DNA of 64,000 bases from Aeromonas sanarellii (GCF_000820085.1 NZ_CDBN01000091.1:1-64000), one strand, 5' to 3'. Positions 1-8,579 are shown, counted from the first letter of the stretch. Numbers and translations: made by a program. The notes: generated from the sequence alone by a model not told the origin.

Positions 1-90
1 GGAGGGGCGGGTTTCGAGAATTGCGACGTATTTTACATTTTATAAACATTTTTTTGGGTGGTTGGACTGTCTCTTTGATCCAGCTCACGT

Positions 91-134
91 TACAATGCGC
101 GGGCCCACTTCACCTATCGCGCAAACGATTTTCA
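91..134 (+). promoter_or_regulatory. glyA promoter region with PurR-like operator
   Basis: A TACAAT -10 candidate lies at 91-96 without a convincing -35. Downstream, 119-134 reads GCGCAAACGATTTTCA, matching 11 of 16 positions of the PurR consensus including the central CG step and an intact GCAAACG half. E. coli glyA is PurR-controlled, which supports the reading. The right half-site is poor, so this is a candidate only. Confidence 0.35.
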
Positions 135-146
135 GGAGATAAACGG

Positions 147-1400
147 ATGTTGAAACGTGACATGACCATCGCCGGCTATGATCCAGAGCTGTGGCAGGCC
201 ATCACAGACGAGACCCGTCGTCAGGAAGAGCACATCGAGCTGATTGCGTCCGAGAACTACACCAGCCCCCGCGTCATGGAAGCCCAGGGCTCCCAGCTGA
301 CCAACAAGTACGCCGAAGGCTACCCGGCCAAGCGCTACTACGGTGGTTGCGAGTATGTGGATGTGGTTGAAACCCTGGCCATCGAGCGCGCCAAGGAGCT
401 GTTCGGTGCCACCTACGCCAACGTGCAGCCGCACTCCGGCTCCCAGGCCAACAGCGCCGTCTACATGGCCCTGCTGCAGCCGGGCGACACCGTGCTGGGC
501 ATGAACCTGGCCCATGGCGGTCACCTCACCCACGGCTCCCCCGTCAACTTCTCCGGCAAGCTGTACAACATCATCCCCTACGGCATCGACGAGTCCGGCA
601 AGATCGACTACGACGAGATGGAGCGTCTGGCCGTTGAGCACAAGCCGAAGATGATGATCGGCGGCTTCTCCGCCTACTCCGGCATCGTCGACTGGGCCCG
701 CATGCGCGAGATCGCCGACAAGATCGGCGCCTACCTGTTCGTCGACATGGCCCACGTGGCCGGTCTGATTGCCGCCGGCGTCTACCCGAACCCGGTGCCC
801 CACGCCCACGTGGTCACCTCCACCACCCACAAGACCCTGGCCGGTCCGCGCGGTGGTCTGATCCTCTCCGCCGCCGACGACGAAGATCTGTACAAGAAGC
901 TGAACTCCGCCGTCTTCCCGGGCGGTCAGGGCGGCCCGCTGATGCACGTCATCGCCGGCAAGGCCGTTGCCTTCAAGGAGGCGCTGGAGCCCGAGTTCAA
1001 GACCTACCAGGCCCAGGTCGTCAAGAACGCCAAGGCGATGGCGGCCACCTTCATGGAGCGCGGCTACAAGATCGTCTCCGGCGGTACCGACAACCACCTG
1101 ATGCTGGTGGATCTGATCGGTCGCGAGCTGACCGGCAAAGACGCCGACGCAGCCCTCGGCAAGGCCAACATCACCGTCAACAAGAACTCCGTACCGAACG
1201 ACCCGCGCTCTCCGTTCGTGACCTCCGGCGTGCGTATCGGCACCCCGGCCATCACCCGCCGCGGCTTCAAGGAGGCCGAGTCCATCCAGTTGGCCAACTG
1301 GATCTGCGACGTGCTGGACAGCCACGACAACGAAGAAGTGCTGGCGACCGTGCGCGAGAAGGTGCTGGACATCTGCCGCCGCTTCCCGGTCTATGCCTGA
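147..1400 (+). CDS. glyA: Serine hydroxymethyltransferase
   Basis: PLP enzyme that interconverts serine plus tetrahydrofolate with glycine plus 5,10-methylene-THF, the main cytosolic source of one-carbon units. The 417-residue product equals the usual length and aligns by eye with E. coli GlyA throughout, including the PLP-lysine motif [13 protein letters not shown]. The reading frame extends upstream to 21, but ATG at 147 has an AGGAG site at 134-138 and gives the conserved N-terminus MLKRDM, so that start is chosen. It is monocistronic, ending in a strong terminator, with nrdR following in the same direction. Confidence 0.98.
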   Translation: MLKRDMTIAGYDPELWQAITDETRRQEEHIELIASENYTSPRVMEAQGSQLTNKYAEGYPAKRYYGGCEYVDVVETLAIERAKELFGATYANVQPHSGSQANSAVYMALLQPGDTVLGMNLAHGGHLTHGSPVNFSGKLYNIIPYGIDESGKIDYDEMERLAVEHKPKMMIGGFSAYSGIVDWARMREIADKIGAYLFVDMAHVAGLIAAGVYPNPVPHAHVVTSTTHKTLAGPRGGLILSAADDEDLYKKLNSAVFPGGQGGPLMHVIAGKAVAFKEALEPEFKTYQAQVVKNAKAMAATFMERGYKIVSGGTDNHLMLVDLIGRELTGKDADAALGKANITVNKNSVPNDPRSPFVTSGVRIGTPAITRRGFKEAESIQLANWICDVLDSHDNEEVLATVREKVLDICRRFPVYA

Positions 1401-1425
1401 TAACGGCCTATGCCCGGTTTGAGAC

Positions 1426-1456
1426 CAATGCCACCCAATGGGTGGCATTGTTTTTT
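1426..1456 (+). terminator. glyA intrinsic terminator
   Basis: A perfect 11-bp stem (1426-1436 with 1440-1450, CAATGCCACCC arm) closes a 3-nt loop and is followed by six T residues. Confidence 0.93.
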
Positions 1457-1463
1457 CTGGGCT

Positions 1464-1493
1464 TTTACCGGTTTTCCATGGCCGTGTTACACT
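1464..1493 (+). promoter_or_regulatory. Candidate nrdR promoter
   Basis: TTTACC (1464-1469) and TACACT (1488-1493) are 18 bp apart, just after the glyA terminator and about 60 bp before nrdR. Confidence 0.45.
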
Positions 1494-1552
1494 GACCGAC
1501 CTAGCGCCAGCCCCCGGGGCCCGCGCCCTTTTTCATCCACGCCGGAGGTCCG

Positions 1553-2002
1553 ATGCATTGCCCTTTCTGTAGTGCCGTTGATACCAAGGTGATCGATTCC
1601 CGTCTGGTGGCCGAGGGCCATCAGGTGCGCCGCCGTCGCGAATGCCTGCTCTGCCACGAGCGTTTCACCACCTTCGAGATGGCCGAACTGGTGATGCCCC
1701 GCGTCATCAAGTCCAACGGCTCGCGCGAGCCCTTCAACGAAGACAAGCTGCGTGCCGGCATACTGCGGGCGCTGGAGAAGCGACCGGTGAGCATGGAGGC
1801 CATCGAGAAGGCGGTCAACCACATCAAGTCCCGCCTGCGCGCCACCGGCGAGCGCGAGGTCGCCTCCGAGCTGGTGGGCAACCTGGTGATGGACGAGCTC
1901 AAGAGCCTGGACAAGGTGGCCTATATCCGGTTCGCCTCCGTCTACCGCAGCTTCGAGGACATCCGTGAATTCGGCGAAGAGATCGCCAAGCTGGAGAAGT
2001 GA
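1553..2002 (+). CDS. nrdR: Transcriptional repressor NrdR
   Basis: Nucleotide-sensing repressor of ribonucleotide reductase operons. The 149-residue protein has the N-terminal zinc ribbon (C3, C6, C31, C34) followed by an ATP-cone domain (about residues 49-139), the defining NrdR architecture and length. A GGAGG site at 1544-1548 supports ATG 1553. It lies upstream of ribD, a neighbourhood shared with E. coli and most gammaproteobacteria. The 90-bp gap to ribD has no obvious terminator, so read-through into the rib operon is likely. Confidence 0.96.
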   Translation: MHCPFCSAVDTKVIDSRLVAEGHQVRRRRECLLCHERFTTFEMAELVMPRVIKSNGSREPFNEDKLRAGILRALEKRPVSMEAIEKAVNHIKSRLRATGEREVASELVGNLVMDELKSLDKVAYIRFASVYRSFEDIREFGEEIAKLEK

Positions 2003-2092
2003 GTTTTCCGTCCACCCAGACTGCGTTCGGCGGCGCGGCAACCGATGAGCCCGACGCCGGGAGAGGGGGGATGTTTTGTCAGAGGAGCCCAG

Positions 2093-3205
2093 ATGTTTAG
2101 TCAAGACGATTACCAATGGATGAGCCGGGCCCTCGAACTGGCCCGCCGCGGCCGTTACACCACGGCCCCCAACCCCTGCGTCGGCGCCGTGCTGGTGAAG
2201 GCCGGCGTGGTGGTGGGAGAGGGCTGGCACCAGCGGGCCGGCGAGCCCCATGCCGAGGTCTATGCCCTGCACGCGGCAGGGGAAGAGGCCCGCGGTGCCA
2301 CCGCCTATGTGACCCTGGAGCCCTGCTCCCATCACGGCCGCACGCCCCCCTGCGCCGAGGCGCTCATCAAGGCCGGGGTGACCCGGGTGGTGGCCGCCAT
2401 GGTGGATCCCAATCCCCAGGTGGGCGGGCGCGGCCTGCGCATGCTCTCCGAGGCGGGCATCAAGACCGATTTCGGCCTGCTGGCCGCGGAAGCCGAGTCC
2501 CTTAACCCCGGTTTCTTCAAGCGGATGCGCACCGCCTTCCCGCAGGTGACGGTCAAGCTCGGCGCCAGCCTGGATGGTCGCACCGCCATGGCGAGCGGCG
2601 AGAGCCAGTGGATAACCTCCCCCGAGGCGCGCCGCGACGTGCAGCGGCTGCGGGCGCGCCACGATGCGGTGCTCTCCAGCGCCGAAACCGTGCTGGCGGA
2701 CAACGCCTCCCTGACCGTGCGCTGGGACGAGCTGCCCCCCTCGGTCAAGGCGGTCTATCCCAAAGAGACCCTGCGCCAGCCGCTGCGGGTCATCGTCGAC
2801 TCGCAAAACCGGCTCACTCCGGATCAGCCCCTGTTCCAGAGCGAGAGCCCTGTGTTGCTGGCCCGCCACAAGGCGGACGGCGACTGGCCCGCCTGGGTGC
2901 AGCAGCTGGAGGTGCCGCTCCTGGAGGGCAAGCTGGATCTGGTCAGCCTCTTCATGCTGCTGGCTAAGCAGCACAGCATCAACTCTGTGCTGATCGAGTC
3001 GGGGCCCCGGCTGTGCGGCGCCCTGCTGGAGAAGGGGCTGGTGGACGAGCTGGTGCTCTATCAGGCGCCCAAACTGATGGGGGATGAGGGGCGCGGCCTG
3101 TTCCACCTGCCGGGGCTGACCCGCCTGTTCCAGGCCCCCAAACTCAACCTCAAGGATGTGCGCATGCTTGGCCAGGATATTCGCATCACTGCAAAAATAG
3201 CCTGA
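2093..3205 (+). CDS. ribD: Bifunctional pyrimidine deaminase/reductase RibD
   Basis: Carries out riboflavin steps two and three: deamination of the GTP cyclohydrolase II product and NADPH-dependent reduction of the ribosyl chain. The N-terminal cytidine-deaminase-like domain shows the zinc set H53-A-E55, C78 and C87 (PCSHHGRTPPC); the reductase domain occupies the C-terminal half. At 370 residues it matches the family. The frame is open from 2045, but ATG 2093 with AGGAG at 2083-2087 gives the expected start MFSQDDYQWM. First gene of the rib-nusB-thiL-pgpA run. Confidence 0.96.
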   Translation: MFSQDDYQWMSRALELARRGRYTTAPNPCVGAVLVKAGVVVGEGWHQRAGEPHAEVYALHAAGEEARGATAYVTLEPCSHHGRTPPCAEALIKAGVTRVVAAMVDPNPQVGGRGLRMLSEAGIKTDFGLLAAEAESLNPGFFKRMRTAFPQVTVKLGASLDGRTAMASGESQWITSPEARRDVQRLRARHDAVLSSAETVLADNASLTVRWDELPPSVKAVYPKETLRQPLRVIVDSQNRLTPDQPLFQSESPVLLARHKADGDWPAWVQQLEVPLLEGKLDLVSLFMLLAKQHSINSVLIESGPRLCGALLEKGLVDELVLYQAPKLMGDEGRGLFHLPGLTRLFQAPKLNLKDVRMLGQDIRITAKIA

Positions 3206-3260
3206 TTTTTCAATGTTCACGGGGGTATCCGTTGCCCCCGTCATCAGCAAGGTGATCTGC

Positions 3261-3914
3261 ATGTTTACCGGAATTATCGAAGCGGTGGGAACCCTGGTAG
3301 AGCTGCGCCGCCAGGGGGAGGATATGGCCCTCACCGTCCATGCGCCGACCCTGGATTTTGGCGACGTCAAGCTGGGCGACTCCATCGCCACCAACGGTGT
3401 CTGCCTTACCGTGGTCGCCCTGGGCGACCAGCGCTATACCGCCGACGTCTCGCTGGAGACCCTGTCCCGCACCGGCTTTGCGGCGGCCAAGGTGGGGGAT
3501 CCGGTCAACCTCGAGAAGGCGCTGATGCCCACCTCCCGTCTCGGGGGCCACTTGGTCTCCGGTCACGTGGACGGCATGGGCGAGGTGAAGAGCAAGTCCG
3601 CCAGCGGCCGCGCCATCGAATACTGGATAGAGGCGCCAGGCGAGCTCTCCCGCTACATCGCCGAGAAGGGGTCGATTGCGGTGGATGGCATCAGCCTCAC
3701 GGTCAACGCCGTCCAGGGGGATCTCTTCCGGTTGACCATAGTGCCCCACACCGCCCAGGAGACCACCATAGCCCGCTGGAAACCCGGCTACCGGGTCAAC
3801 CTCGAGGTGGATCAAATCGCCCGCTACTTGGAGCGCCTGATGACGGGCAAGCGCGAGGAGAGCAGCGCCTCCACCCTGACCCTGGAGAAGCTGGCCCAGT
3901 CCGGTTTCTTGTGA
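3261..3914 (+). CDS. ribC: Riboflavin synthase alpha subunit
   Basis: Dismutates two 6,7-dimethyl-8-ribityllumazine molecules to riboflavin; also named ribE in many genomes. The 217-residue product consists of two lumazine-binding repeats, the first starting MFTGIIEAVG and the second near residue 98 (HVDGMGEV). An in-frame upstream ATG at 3213 would prefix 16 residues that begin with the same tetrapeptide MFTG, but it lacks a ribosome site, whereas 3261 is preceded by AGGTGA. It lies 55 bp after ribD in the same operon. Confidence 0.95.
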   Translation: MFTGIIEAVGTLVELRRQGEDMALTVHAPTLDFGDVKLGDSIATNGVCLTVVALGDQRYTADVSLETLSRTGFAAAKVGDPVNLEKALMPTSRLGGHLVSGHVDGMGEVKSKSASGRAIEYWIEAPGELSRYIAEKGSIAVDGISLTVNAVQGDLFRLTIVPHTAQETTIARWKPGYRVNLEVDQIARYLERLMTGKREESSASTLTLEKLAQSGFL

Positions 3915-3922
3915 GCCGTTTT

Positions 3923-4023
3923 GCGGGAAAAACGCTTTTCTGTGATCCCGCTCCGATTGAAATGGGGCCGGCTGCCCCAATCTAGAGCGGAATGAACCCA
4001 GTTCGAACCGAGCCCGCGGGCTC
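3923..4023 (+). promoter_or_regulatory. Structured leader upstream of ribBX (no FMN riboswitch motif)
   Basis: The ribC-ribBX gap can form several stem-loops. GCGGGA (3923-3928) pairs with TCCCGC (3946-3951), while CCGCTC (3948-3953) pairs with GAGCGG (3985-3990) around an inner GGGGC/GCCCC helix. The two helices share bases 3948-3951 and are therefore mutually exclusive. A 14-bp perfect palindrome GAGCCCGCGGGCTC (4010-4023) follows. The conserved boxes of the FMN (RFN) element are not present. A regulatory role is inferred from structure only. Confidence 0.35.
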
Positions 4024-4052
4024 ATTTCCCAAGCACATTGATGGAGTAGCCC

Positions 4053-5162
4053 ATGGCGCTGAGCACGACCCAGGAAATCATTGCCGATATCAAGGCTGGC
4101 AAGATGGTGATCCTGATGGATGACGAAGACAGGGAGAACGAAGGGGACCTCATCATGGCTGCCTCCTGTGTCCGCCCGGAAGACATCAACTTCATGGCGC
4201 GCTACGGTCGCGGCCTCATCTGCCTCACCCTGACCCGGGATCGCTGCAAACAGCTGGCGCTGCCGCTGATGGTGGACAGAAACAACGCCCAGTTCTCCAC
4301 CGCCTTCACCGTGACCATAGAAGCGGCCGAGGGGGTGACCACCGGCATCTCCGCCGCCGATCGCGCCGTCACCGTGCAGGCGGCGGTCGCGCCCAATGCC
4401 AAGGCCTCGGATCTGGTGCAGCCCGGCCATATCTTCCCGCTGATGGCGCAGGATGGCGGCGTGCTGACCCGCGCCGGCCACACTGAGGCCGGCTGCGATC
4501 TGGCCCGGCTGGCTGGCTATGAGCCTGCGTCCGTCATCGTCGAGATCCTCAACGAAGATGGCTCCATGGCCCGGCGCCCGGATCTCGAGATCTTCGCCGA
4601 GCAGCACGGCATCAAGCTCGGCACCATCGCGGATCTTATCGAATACCGCAACCAGCACGAGACCACGGTAGAGAAAGTGGCCGAGTGCAAGCTGCCCACC
4701 GAATACGGCGAGTTCGACCTCGTCACCTTCCGTGACACCATCGACAACCAGGTACACTTCGCCCTCAAGAAAGGCGAGGTGAAGGCCGACCAGCCGACCC
4801 TGGTGCGGGTGCACCTGCACGACGTGCTGAGCGATCTGCTGCTCACCGACCGCCACAGCGCCCGCAGCTGGCCGCTGCCCAAGTCTATGGCCCGCATCGC
4901 CGATGAAGGGGGCGTGCTGGTGATCCTGGGGGCGGAGGCGCACGGTGCCGAGCTGCTGGCCAGGGTCAAGGGATTCGAGGCCGCCGACAAGGGGCTGGCG
5001 CCGGAAGGGGCCAAGTGGCAGGGCACCTCGCGCCGGGTCGGCGTGGGTTCCCAGATCCTCAAGGCGCTGGGGGTGGGCAAGATGCGCCTCTTGAGCTCGC
5101 CGAAGAAGTACCACGCCCTCGGCGGCTTCGGCCTGGAAGTGGTGGAATACGTCGGTGAGTAA
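4053..5162 (+). CDS. ribBX: 3,4-dihydroxy-2-butanone 4-phosphate synthase with degenerate RibA-like domain (RibBX type)
   Basis: The N-terminal domain (about 1-200) is a DHBP synthase that converts ribulose 5-phosphate to the four-carbon precursor of lumazine; the acidic motif [10 protein letters not shown] (23-32) and [13 protein letters not shown] are intact. The C-terminal domain (about 205-369) is GTP cyclohydrolase II-like in fold but lacks the CxxxxxxxxxxCxC zinc cysteines and the active-site arginine/tyrosine region, so cyclohydrolase activity is unlikely. This matches the hybrid RibBX described in Shewanella-type bacteria and implies a separate ribA elsewhere. Databases often label it ribBA. 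Confidence 0.9.
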   Translation: MALSTTQEIIADIKAGKMVILMDDEDRENEGDLIMAASCVRPEDINFMARYGRGLICLTLTRDRCKQLALPLMVDRNNAQFSTAFTVTIEAAEGVTTGISAADRAVTVQAAVAPNAKASDLVQPGHIFPLMAQDGGVLTRAGHTEAGCDLARLAGYEPASVIVEILNEDGSMARRPDLEIFAEQHGIKLGTIADLIEYRNQHETTVEKVAECKLPTEYGEFDLVTFRDTIDNQVHFALKKGEVKADQPTLVRVHLHDVLSDLLLTDRHSARSWPLPKSMARIADEGGVLVILGAEAHGAELLARVKGFEAADKGLAPEGAKWQGTSRRVGVGSQILKALGVGKMRLLSSPKKYHALGGFGLEVVEYVGE

Positions 5163-5204
5163 GCGATCCCGTGGCGGGATGGAGAACGTTCGCCACTGGA
5201 TGTT

Positions 5205-5271
5205 GCCGGAGAAGTACCATCTCCTGCCGGGCGGCTTCGGCCTGGAAGTGGTGGAGTACGTCGGCGAGTAA
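5205..5271 (+). pseudogene. Diverged copy of the ribBX 3' end
   Basis: Bases 5205-5271 repeat the last 67 or so bases of ribBX (5099-5162), including the stop codon. The final 44 bases differ at only two synonymous sites (GAA/GAG, GGT/GGC). A three-base insertion keeps the reading frame, so the copy encodes [19 protein letters not shown] against [18 protein letters not shown]. The copy is open from 5161 with possible ATGs at 5179 and 5200, but no ribosome site is obvious. Most likely a relic. Confidence 0.85.
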
Positions 5272-5295
5272 GCCTGCATACGGTTGAAATCATCA

Positions 5296-5326
5296 CCATG
5301 GCCGCCCGTTGCGGCCATGGTTTTTT
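5296..5326 (+). terminator. Terminator after the ribBX 3' duplication
   Basis: A 10-bp perfect stem (5296-5305 with 5311-5320, CCATGGCCGC arm) with a 5-nt loop is followed by six T residues. It separates ribBX from ribH. Confidence 0.9.
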
Positions 5327-5341
5327 GTCGCGGCTCTGTTG

Positions 5342-5350
5342 TGCTAGAAT
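5342..5350 (+). promoter_or_regulatory. Extended -10 promoter for ribH-nusB
   Basis: TGCTAGAAT is an extended -10 (TGn plus TAGAAT at 5345-5350) located 64 bp before ribH and directly downstream of a terminator, so ribH-nusB probably has its own promoter. No good -35 was seen. Confidence 0.5.
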
Positions 5351-5413
5351 GCGTGCACTTTTGGCCGCGGCCCCATTGATGGCCCTACTGATTGCACAGA
5401 GACAGGATTTCCA

Positions 5414-5884
5414 ATGAAGATTATCGAAGGAAATATCGCCGCTCCCGAGGCGCGTGTTGCTATTGTCGTTGCCCGTTTCAACAGCTTCATCAATGACAGC
5501 CTGGTGAACGGTGCGCTGGACGTGCTGAAGCGTCAAGGCCAGATCCAGGAGAGCAACCTGACCCTGGTGCGCGTGCCGGGCGCCGTCGAGATCCCCCTGG
5601 CGGCCAAGAAGCTGGCCAAGAGCGGTCAATACGACGCCATCGTCGCGCTGGGCACCGTCATCCGTGGCGGTACCTACCACTTCGAATTGGTGGCGAGCGA
5701 GAACGGCAAGGGGCTGGCCCAGGTGATGATGGAGTATGAGATTCCCGTTGCCTTCGGCGTGCTGACCACCGAAAACATCGAACAAGCCATCGAGCGCGCC
5801 GGTACCAAGGCGGGTAACAAGGGTGCAGAGGCTGCACTGAGCGCGCTCGAAATGATCAACGTCCTGAAACAACTGGACGTGTAA
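5414..5884 (+). CDS. ribH: 6,7-dimethyl-8-ribityllumazine synthase
   Basis: Condenses the RibD product (after dephosphorylation) with 3,4-dihydroxybutanone phosphate to give lumazine, the substrate of RibC. The 156-residue protein carries the family motif [14 protein letters not shown] with the catalytic His89 and the VPGAVEIP substrate loop. Length and N-terminus agree with E. coli RibH. It is separated from ribBX by a terminator and a promoter and lies 14 bp before nusB, the conserved ribH-nusB pairing. Confidence 0.97.
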   Translation: MKIIEGNIAAPEARVAIVVARFNSFINDSLVNGALDVLKRQGQIQESNLTLVRVPGAVEIPLAAKKLAKSGQYDAIVALGTVIRGGTYHFELVASENGKGLAQVMMEYEIPVAFGVLTTENIEQAIERAGTKAGNKGAEAALSALEMINVLKQLDV

Positions 5885-5898
5885 CGAGGAGAAATGCA

Positions 5899-6312
5899 TT
5901 GAAACCGTCCGAGCGCCGTAAGGCCCGTCATTGCGCCACCCAGGCCATCTACCAGTGGCAGATGACCCAGGCCAACGTGGGCGACATCGAAGAGCAGTTC
6001 AAGATCGATCAGGACACCAAGGGTGTGGACCTGAACTATTTCCGCGATCTGCTGTTCGGGGTTGCGGTCCACTGCAACGAGCTGGACAAGGTGTTCGCAC
6101 CTTTCCTCTCCCGTCCGCTGGAAGAAGTGGACATGGTGGACAAGGCGATCCTGCGTCTGGCGACCTACGAGCTGACCCGTCGTGAAGATGTGCCGCCGCG
6201 CGTGGTGATCAACGAAGCGATCGAGCTGGCCAAAGCCTTCGCCGCCGATGACAGCCACAAGTTTGTCAACGGCGTACTGGACAAGGTGATCAAGACGCTG
6301 CCCAAGCGTTGA
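5899..6312 (+). CDS. nusB: Transcription antitermination factor NusB
   Basis: With NusE (S10) binds boxA RNA and supports antitermination of rRNA operons. The all-helical 137-residue product matches NusB length and sequence ([16 protein letters not shown] near the start, [20 protein letters not shown]). The start is a TTG at 5899, eight bases after AGGAG (5887-5891). An ATG at 5894 in another frame encodes only Met-His before its stop and overlaps the TTG, so it cannot be the nusB start. Confidence 0.95.
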   Translation: MKPSERRKARHCATQAIYQWQMTQANVGDIEEQFKIDQDTKGVDLNYFRDLLFGVAVHCNELDKVFAPFLSRPLEEVDMVDKAILRLATYELTRREDVPPRVVINEAIELAKAFAADDSHKFVNGVLDKVIKTLPKR

Positions 6313-6341
6313 TCCCGCCGTCCGTCAGCATTTAAGAGAGG

Positions 6342-6364
6342 AGCCAGCTTATTGCTGGCTTTTT
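6342..6364 (+). terminator. Hairpin between nusB and thiL
   Basis: AGCCAGC (6342-6348) pairs with GCTGGCT (6354-6360) around a 5-nt loop, followed by TTTT. It resembles a short intrinsic terminator, but an AGGAG site (6338-6342) sits at its base and the thiL ATG lies nine bases after it, so it may instead shape the thiL ribosome site. Confidence 0.55.
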
Positions 6365-6369
6365 ACTGT

Positions 6370-7329
6370 ATGGGTGAATTTGAGCTGATTGAGAAGTACT
6401 TCAAGGCCCCCCACGCCCGCAAGGACGTGGTGATGGGACCTGGGGATGACTGTGCCCTGCTGACCCTGCCCCCCGACGTCCAGTTGGCGGTGAGCACGGA
6501 TACCCTGGTAAGCGGTGTGCACTTCTTTCCCGACATGGATCCGGTGGATCTCGGCTACAAGGCGCTGGCGGTCAACCTGTCCGATCTCGCCGCCATGGGG
6601 GCGGAGCCGCGCTGGGTCTCTCTGGCCCTGACCCTGCCCGCCGTCAACGAGAGCTGGGTCGCCGGTTTCGCCGAGGGCTTCCTCGAGCTTGCCGAATACT
6701 ACAACGTGGCCCTGGTGGGCGGTGACATGACCCGGGGTCCGCTCTCCATCACCGTTTCGGTGAAGGGATCGGTGCCTGCCGGCCGCGCCCTGCTGCGCAG
6801 CGGTGCCAAGGCGGGGGACGGCATCTATGTGACCGGCACCCTGGGGGATGCGGCCCTGGCCCTCTCCCACCTGCTGGGCAAGCGCACCCTCAACGAGAAC
6901 CAGCTGGCGGCCGCGCTGCCCAGGCTCGACCATCCCCATCCCCGCATCCTGGCGGGCCAGGCCCTGCGCGGGCTGGCCAGCAGCGCCCTGGATCTCTCCG
7001 ACGGCCTGGCCTCGGATCTCGGCCACATCCTCAAGGCCTCCGGGGTACGGGCCCAGATCGATCTCAACCTGCTGCCCCTCTCTCCCGTGTTGCAGGATGC
7101 AGTGCCCGTCACGGATGCCTGGCAACTGGCGCTGGCCGGTGGCGATGACTACGAGCTCTGCTTCACCGTACCCCAGGAACATCACGGTGCCCTGGACACG
7201 GCACTGGCCAATTGCGGCGTCAAGTTCACCCGCATCGGCCGCATCCTGGCCGGGGAACCCGGCATCGACTATATGCAGGATGAGCAGCCGGTCGAGCTCC
7301 ATCTCAAGGGGTGGGATCATTTCGCATGA
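6370..7329 (+). CDS. thiL: Thiamine-monophosphate kinase
   Basis: Phosphorylates thiamine monophosphate to the active cofactor thiamine diphosphate. The protein belongs to the AIR-synthase-like ATP-binding fold and shows GPGDDCALL, STDTLVSGVHF, AVNLSDLAAMGA, GGDMTRGPLS and SGGDDYELCF-type motifs in the expected order. ATG 6370 gives MGEFELIEKYF, matching E. coli ThiL. A TTG at 6352 is also in frame and better spaced from AGGAG, but lies inside a hairpin. Length 319 residues. Its stop overlaps the pgpA start (ATGA), indicating translational coupling. Confidence 0.93.
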   Translation: MGEFELIEKYFKAPHARKDVVMGPGDDCALLTLPPDVQLAVSTDTLVSGVHFFPDMDPVDLGYKALAVNLSDLAAMGAEPRWVSLALTLPAVNESWVAGFAEGFLELAEYYNVALVGGDMTRGPLSITVSVKGSVPAGRALLRSGAKAGDGIYVTGTLGDAALALSHLLGKRTLNENQLAAALPRLDHPHPRILAGQALRGLASSALDLSDGLASDLGHILKASGVRAQIDLNLLPLSPVLQDAVPVTDAWQLALAGGDDYELCFTVPQEHHGALDTALANCGVKFTRIGRILAGEPGIDYMQDEQPVELHLKGWDHFA

Positions 7330-7805
7330 AGATCAAACCTGAGCTCAAGCAACTTAACCTGAGGAACCCGCTCCACCTGCTGGCGGTGGGGTTTGGCTCC
7401 GGTCTCTCCCCCAGGGCGCCGGGCACCATGGGGACGCTTGCCGCCATCCCGCTCTACCTGCTGGTGAGCGGCCTCTCTACCCCCTGGTTCATCGCTCTGC
7501 TGGTGGTCGGCTTCGTGGCGGGGGTGCGCATCTGCCAGAGCGCCACCGACGCCATCGGCATGCCGGATCACGGGGCCATCGTCTGGGACGAGGTGATAGG
7601 CTTCGGCGTCACCATGATAGCGGCGCCCGCCGGCTGGGAGTGGGTGCTGGCCGGCTTCGTGCTGTTTCGCCTGTTCGACGTGCTCAAGCCCTGGCCCATC
7701 TCCTGGTTCGATCGCCGCATCCACGGCGGACTCGGCATCATGCTGGACGATCTCATCGCCGGTCTGTTCGCCCTGCTGTGCATGCAGCTGCTGGCCCGCT
7801 GGTAA
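7326..7805 (+). CDS. pgpA: Phosphatidylglycerophosphatase A
   Basis: Inner-membrane phosphatase that dephosphorylates phosphatidylglycerol phosphate in phospholipid synthesis. The 159-residue product has the PgpA pattern: GFGSGLSPRAPGTMGT near the N-terminus, several hydrophobic segments, DEVIGF and LFDVLKPWPI. ATG 7326 overlaps the thiL stop by the ATGA arrangement. This closes the rib-nusB-thiL-pgpA run, the same order as in E. coli. No T-rich terminator follows; a 10-bp hairpin lies at 7839-7865. Confidence 0.94.
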   Translation: MKIKPELKQLNLRNPLHLLAVGFGSGLSPRAPGTMGTLAAIPLYLLVSGLSTPWFIALLVVGFVAGVRICQSATDAIGMPDHGAIVWDEVIGFGVTMIAAPAGWEWVLAGFVLFRLFDVLKPWPISWFDRRIHGGLGIMLDDLIAGLFALLCMQLLARW

Positions 7806-8579
7806 GGGAGCCGGGCAGGTCCGCCTGTGCCGTCTCATCTGCCTGCCAGCCCGGGTGGCAGGCAGCCTCCGATCCTGCGGCTCCCACCCCTCTCATCCCT
7901 CGTCGTGAATGGCCTTGTCGACCAGCGAGGGCAGCCATCTCTGGCTGGTCCTCTCGCCGCCCGTTGCCGTCCCATGCCAATGCTCGCCGGGACGAGGCCA
8001 GGCGTCTGGGCAGGGGCTTCCCGGTCCTGGGCCGTTTTGTATGCAATCCCTCCCGATCTGCGCCGCCAACCGGCAAGGGTCTCTGGTTGAACATTCTGGA
8101 TGGCCACTATTTATCTCTGCTTAGTTTTCCTTCTCCAAGATATGCTGTCGTCAAAAAAACATTTCACATAAATATTCACTACTCATTCGAGACTTGCTAG
8201 TTTATGTGGGGTGGTGGAAATGGTGGTTTGTTATCACTTTGTTGAAACATAAACGGCAAATCTGCTCGTAATGCCAATGCAATATCTGGTAATGTGACTT
8301 TTACCAACATTTTACGCCCATGGTTCCAGCTTTATCTGGGCAAAGTATTGCGAAATTGTATAACTGGATCATTTACACCCGCGGGCAAACCGACTAACTT
8401 ACTCGCGGGTTATTCCAAAAAAATGCAAAAAACCCGCCCGGATCGCTGGTTTGGCTGCCTCATGGATTGAGCGTTTATTACACGACAAAGGCTCTCGAGC
8501 AGTACCCAAGGCACAACCAGCATCTGCGGCTGATTTACGGACGAATTATTTGGGACGGATGTCCCCCGCAGAGGTAACC
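7806..8579. other. Long intergenic region before the ABC importer operon
   Basis: No supported gene was found in these 774 bases. The first 290 bases are GC-rich and contain a 10-bp hairpin (7839-7848 with 7856-7865) without a T-run. From about 8100 to 8450 the sequence is clearly AT-rich and probably holds the importer promoter: TATAAC at 8359-8364 could be a -10. A 7-bp inverted repeat ACCCGCG/CGCGGGT (8377-8383, 8404-8410) lies just downstream. The open frames here lack ribosome sites and recognisable sequence. Confidence 0.6.

Noticed and set aside
1487-3394. Long minus-strand open frame of over 600 codons opposite nrdR-ribD
   Set aside because: High-GC third positions of the real plus-strand genes create such frames; composition (Gly, His, Gln-rich) and lack of a ribosome site mark it as a shadow. 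The same holds for the other long antisense frames, for example at 23578-25818 and 29428-32304.
3915-4052. FMN (RFN) riboswitch before ribBX
   Set aside because: The gap is structured but the conserved RFN boxes and central multi-helix pattern are not there; only generic hairpins are visible.
6352-6369. thiL start at TTG 6352
   Set aside because: It falls within a hairpin and adds MLAFYC before the conserved MGEF start; kept only as an alternative.
7640-8200. Open frames crossing the pgpA-ABC importer gap
   Set aside because: They start inside pgpA or lack ribosome sites, and have no recognisable domain or consistent codon bias.
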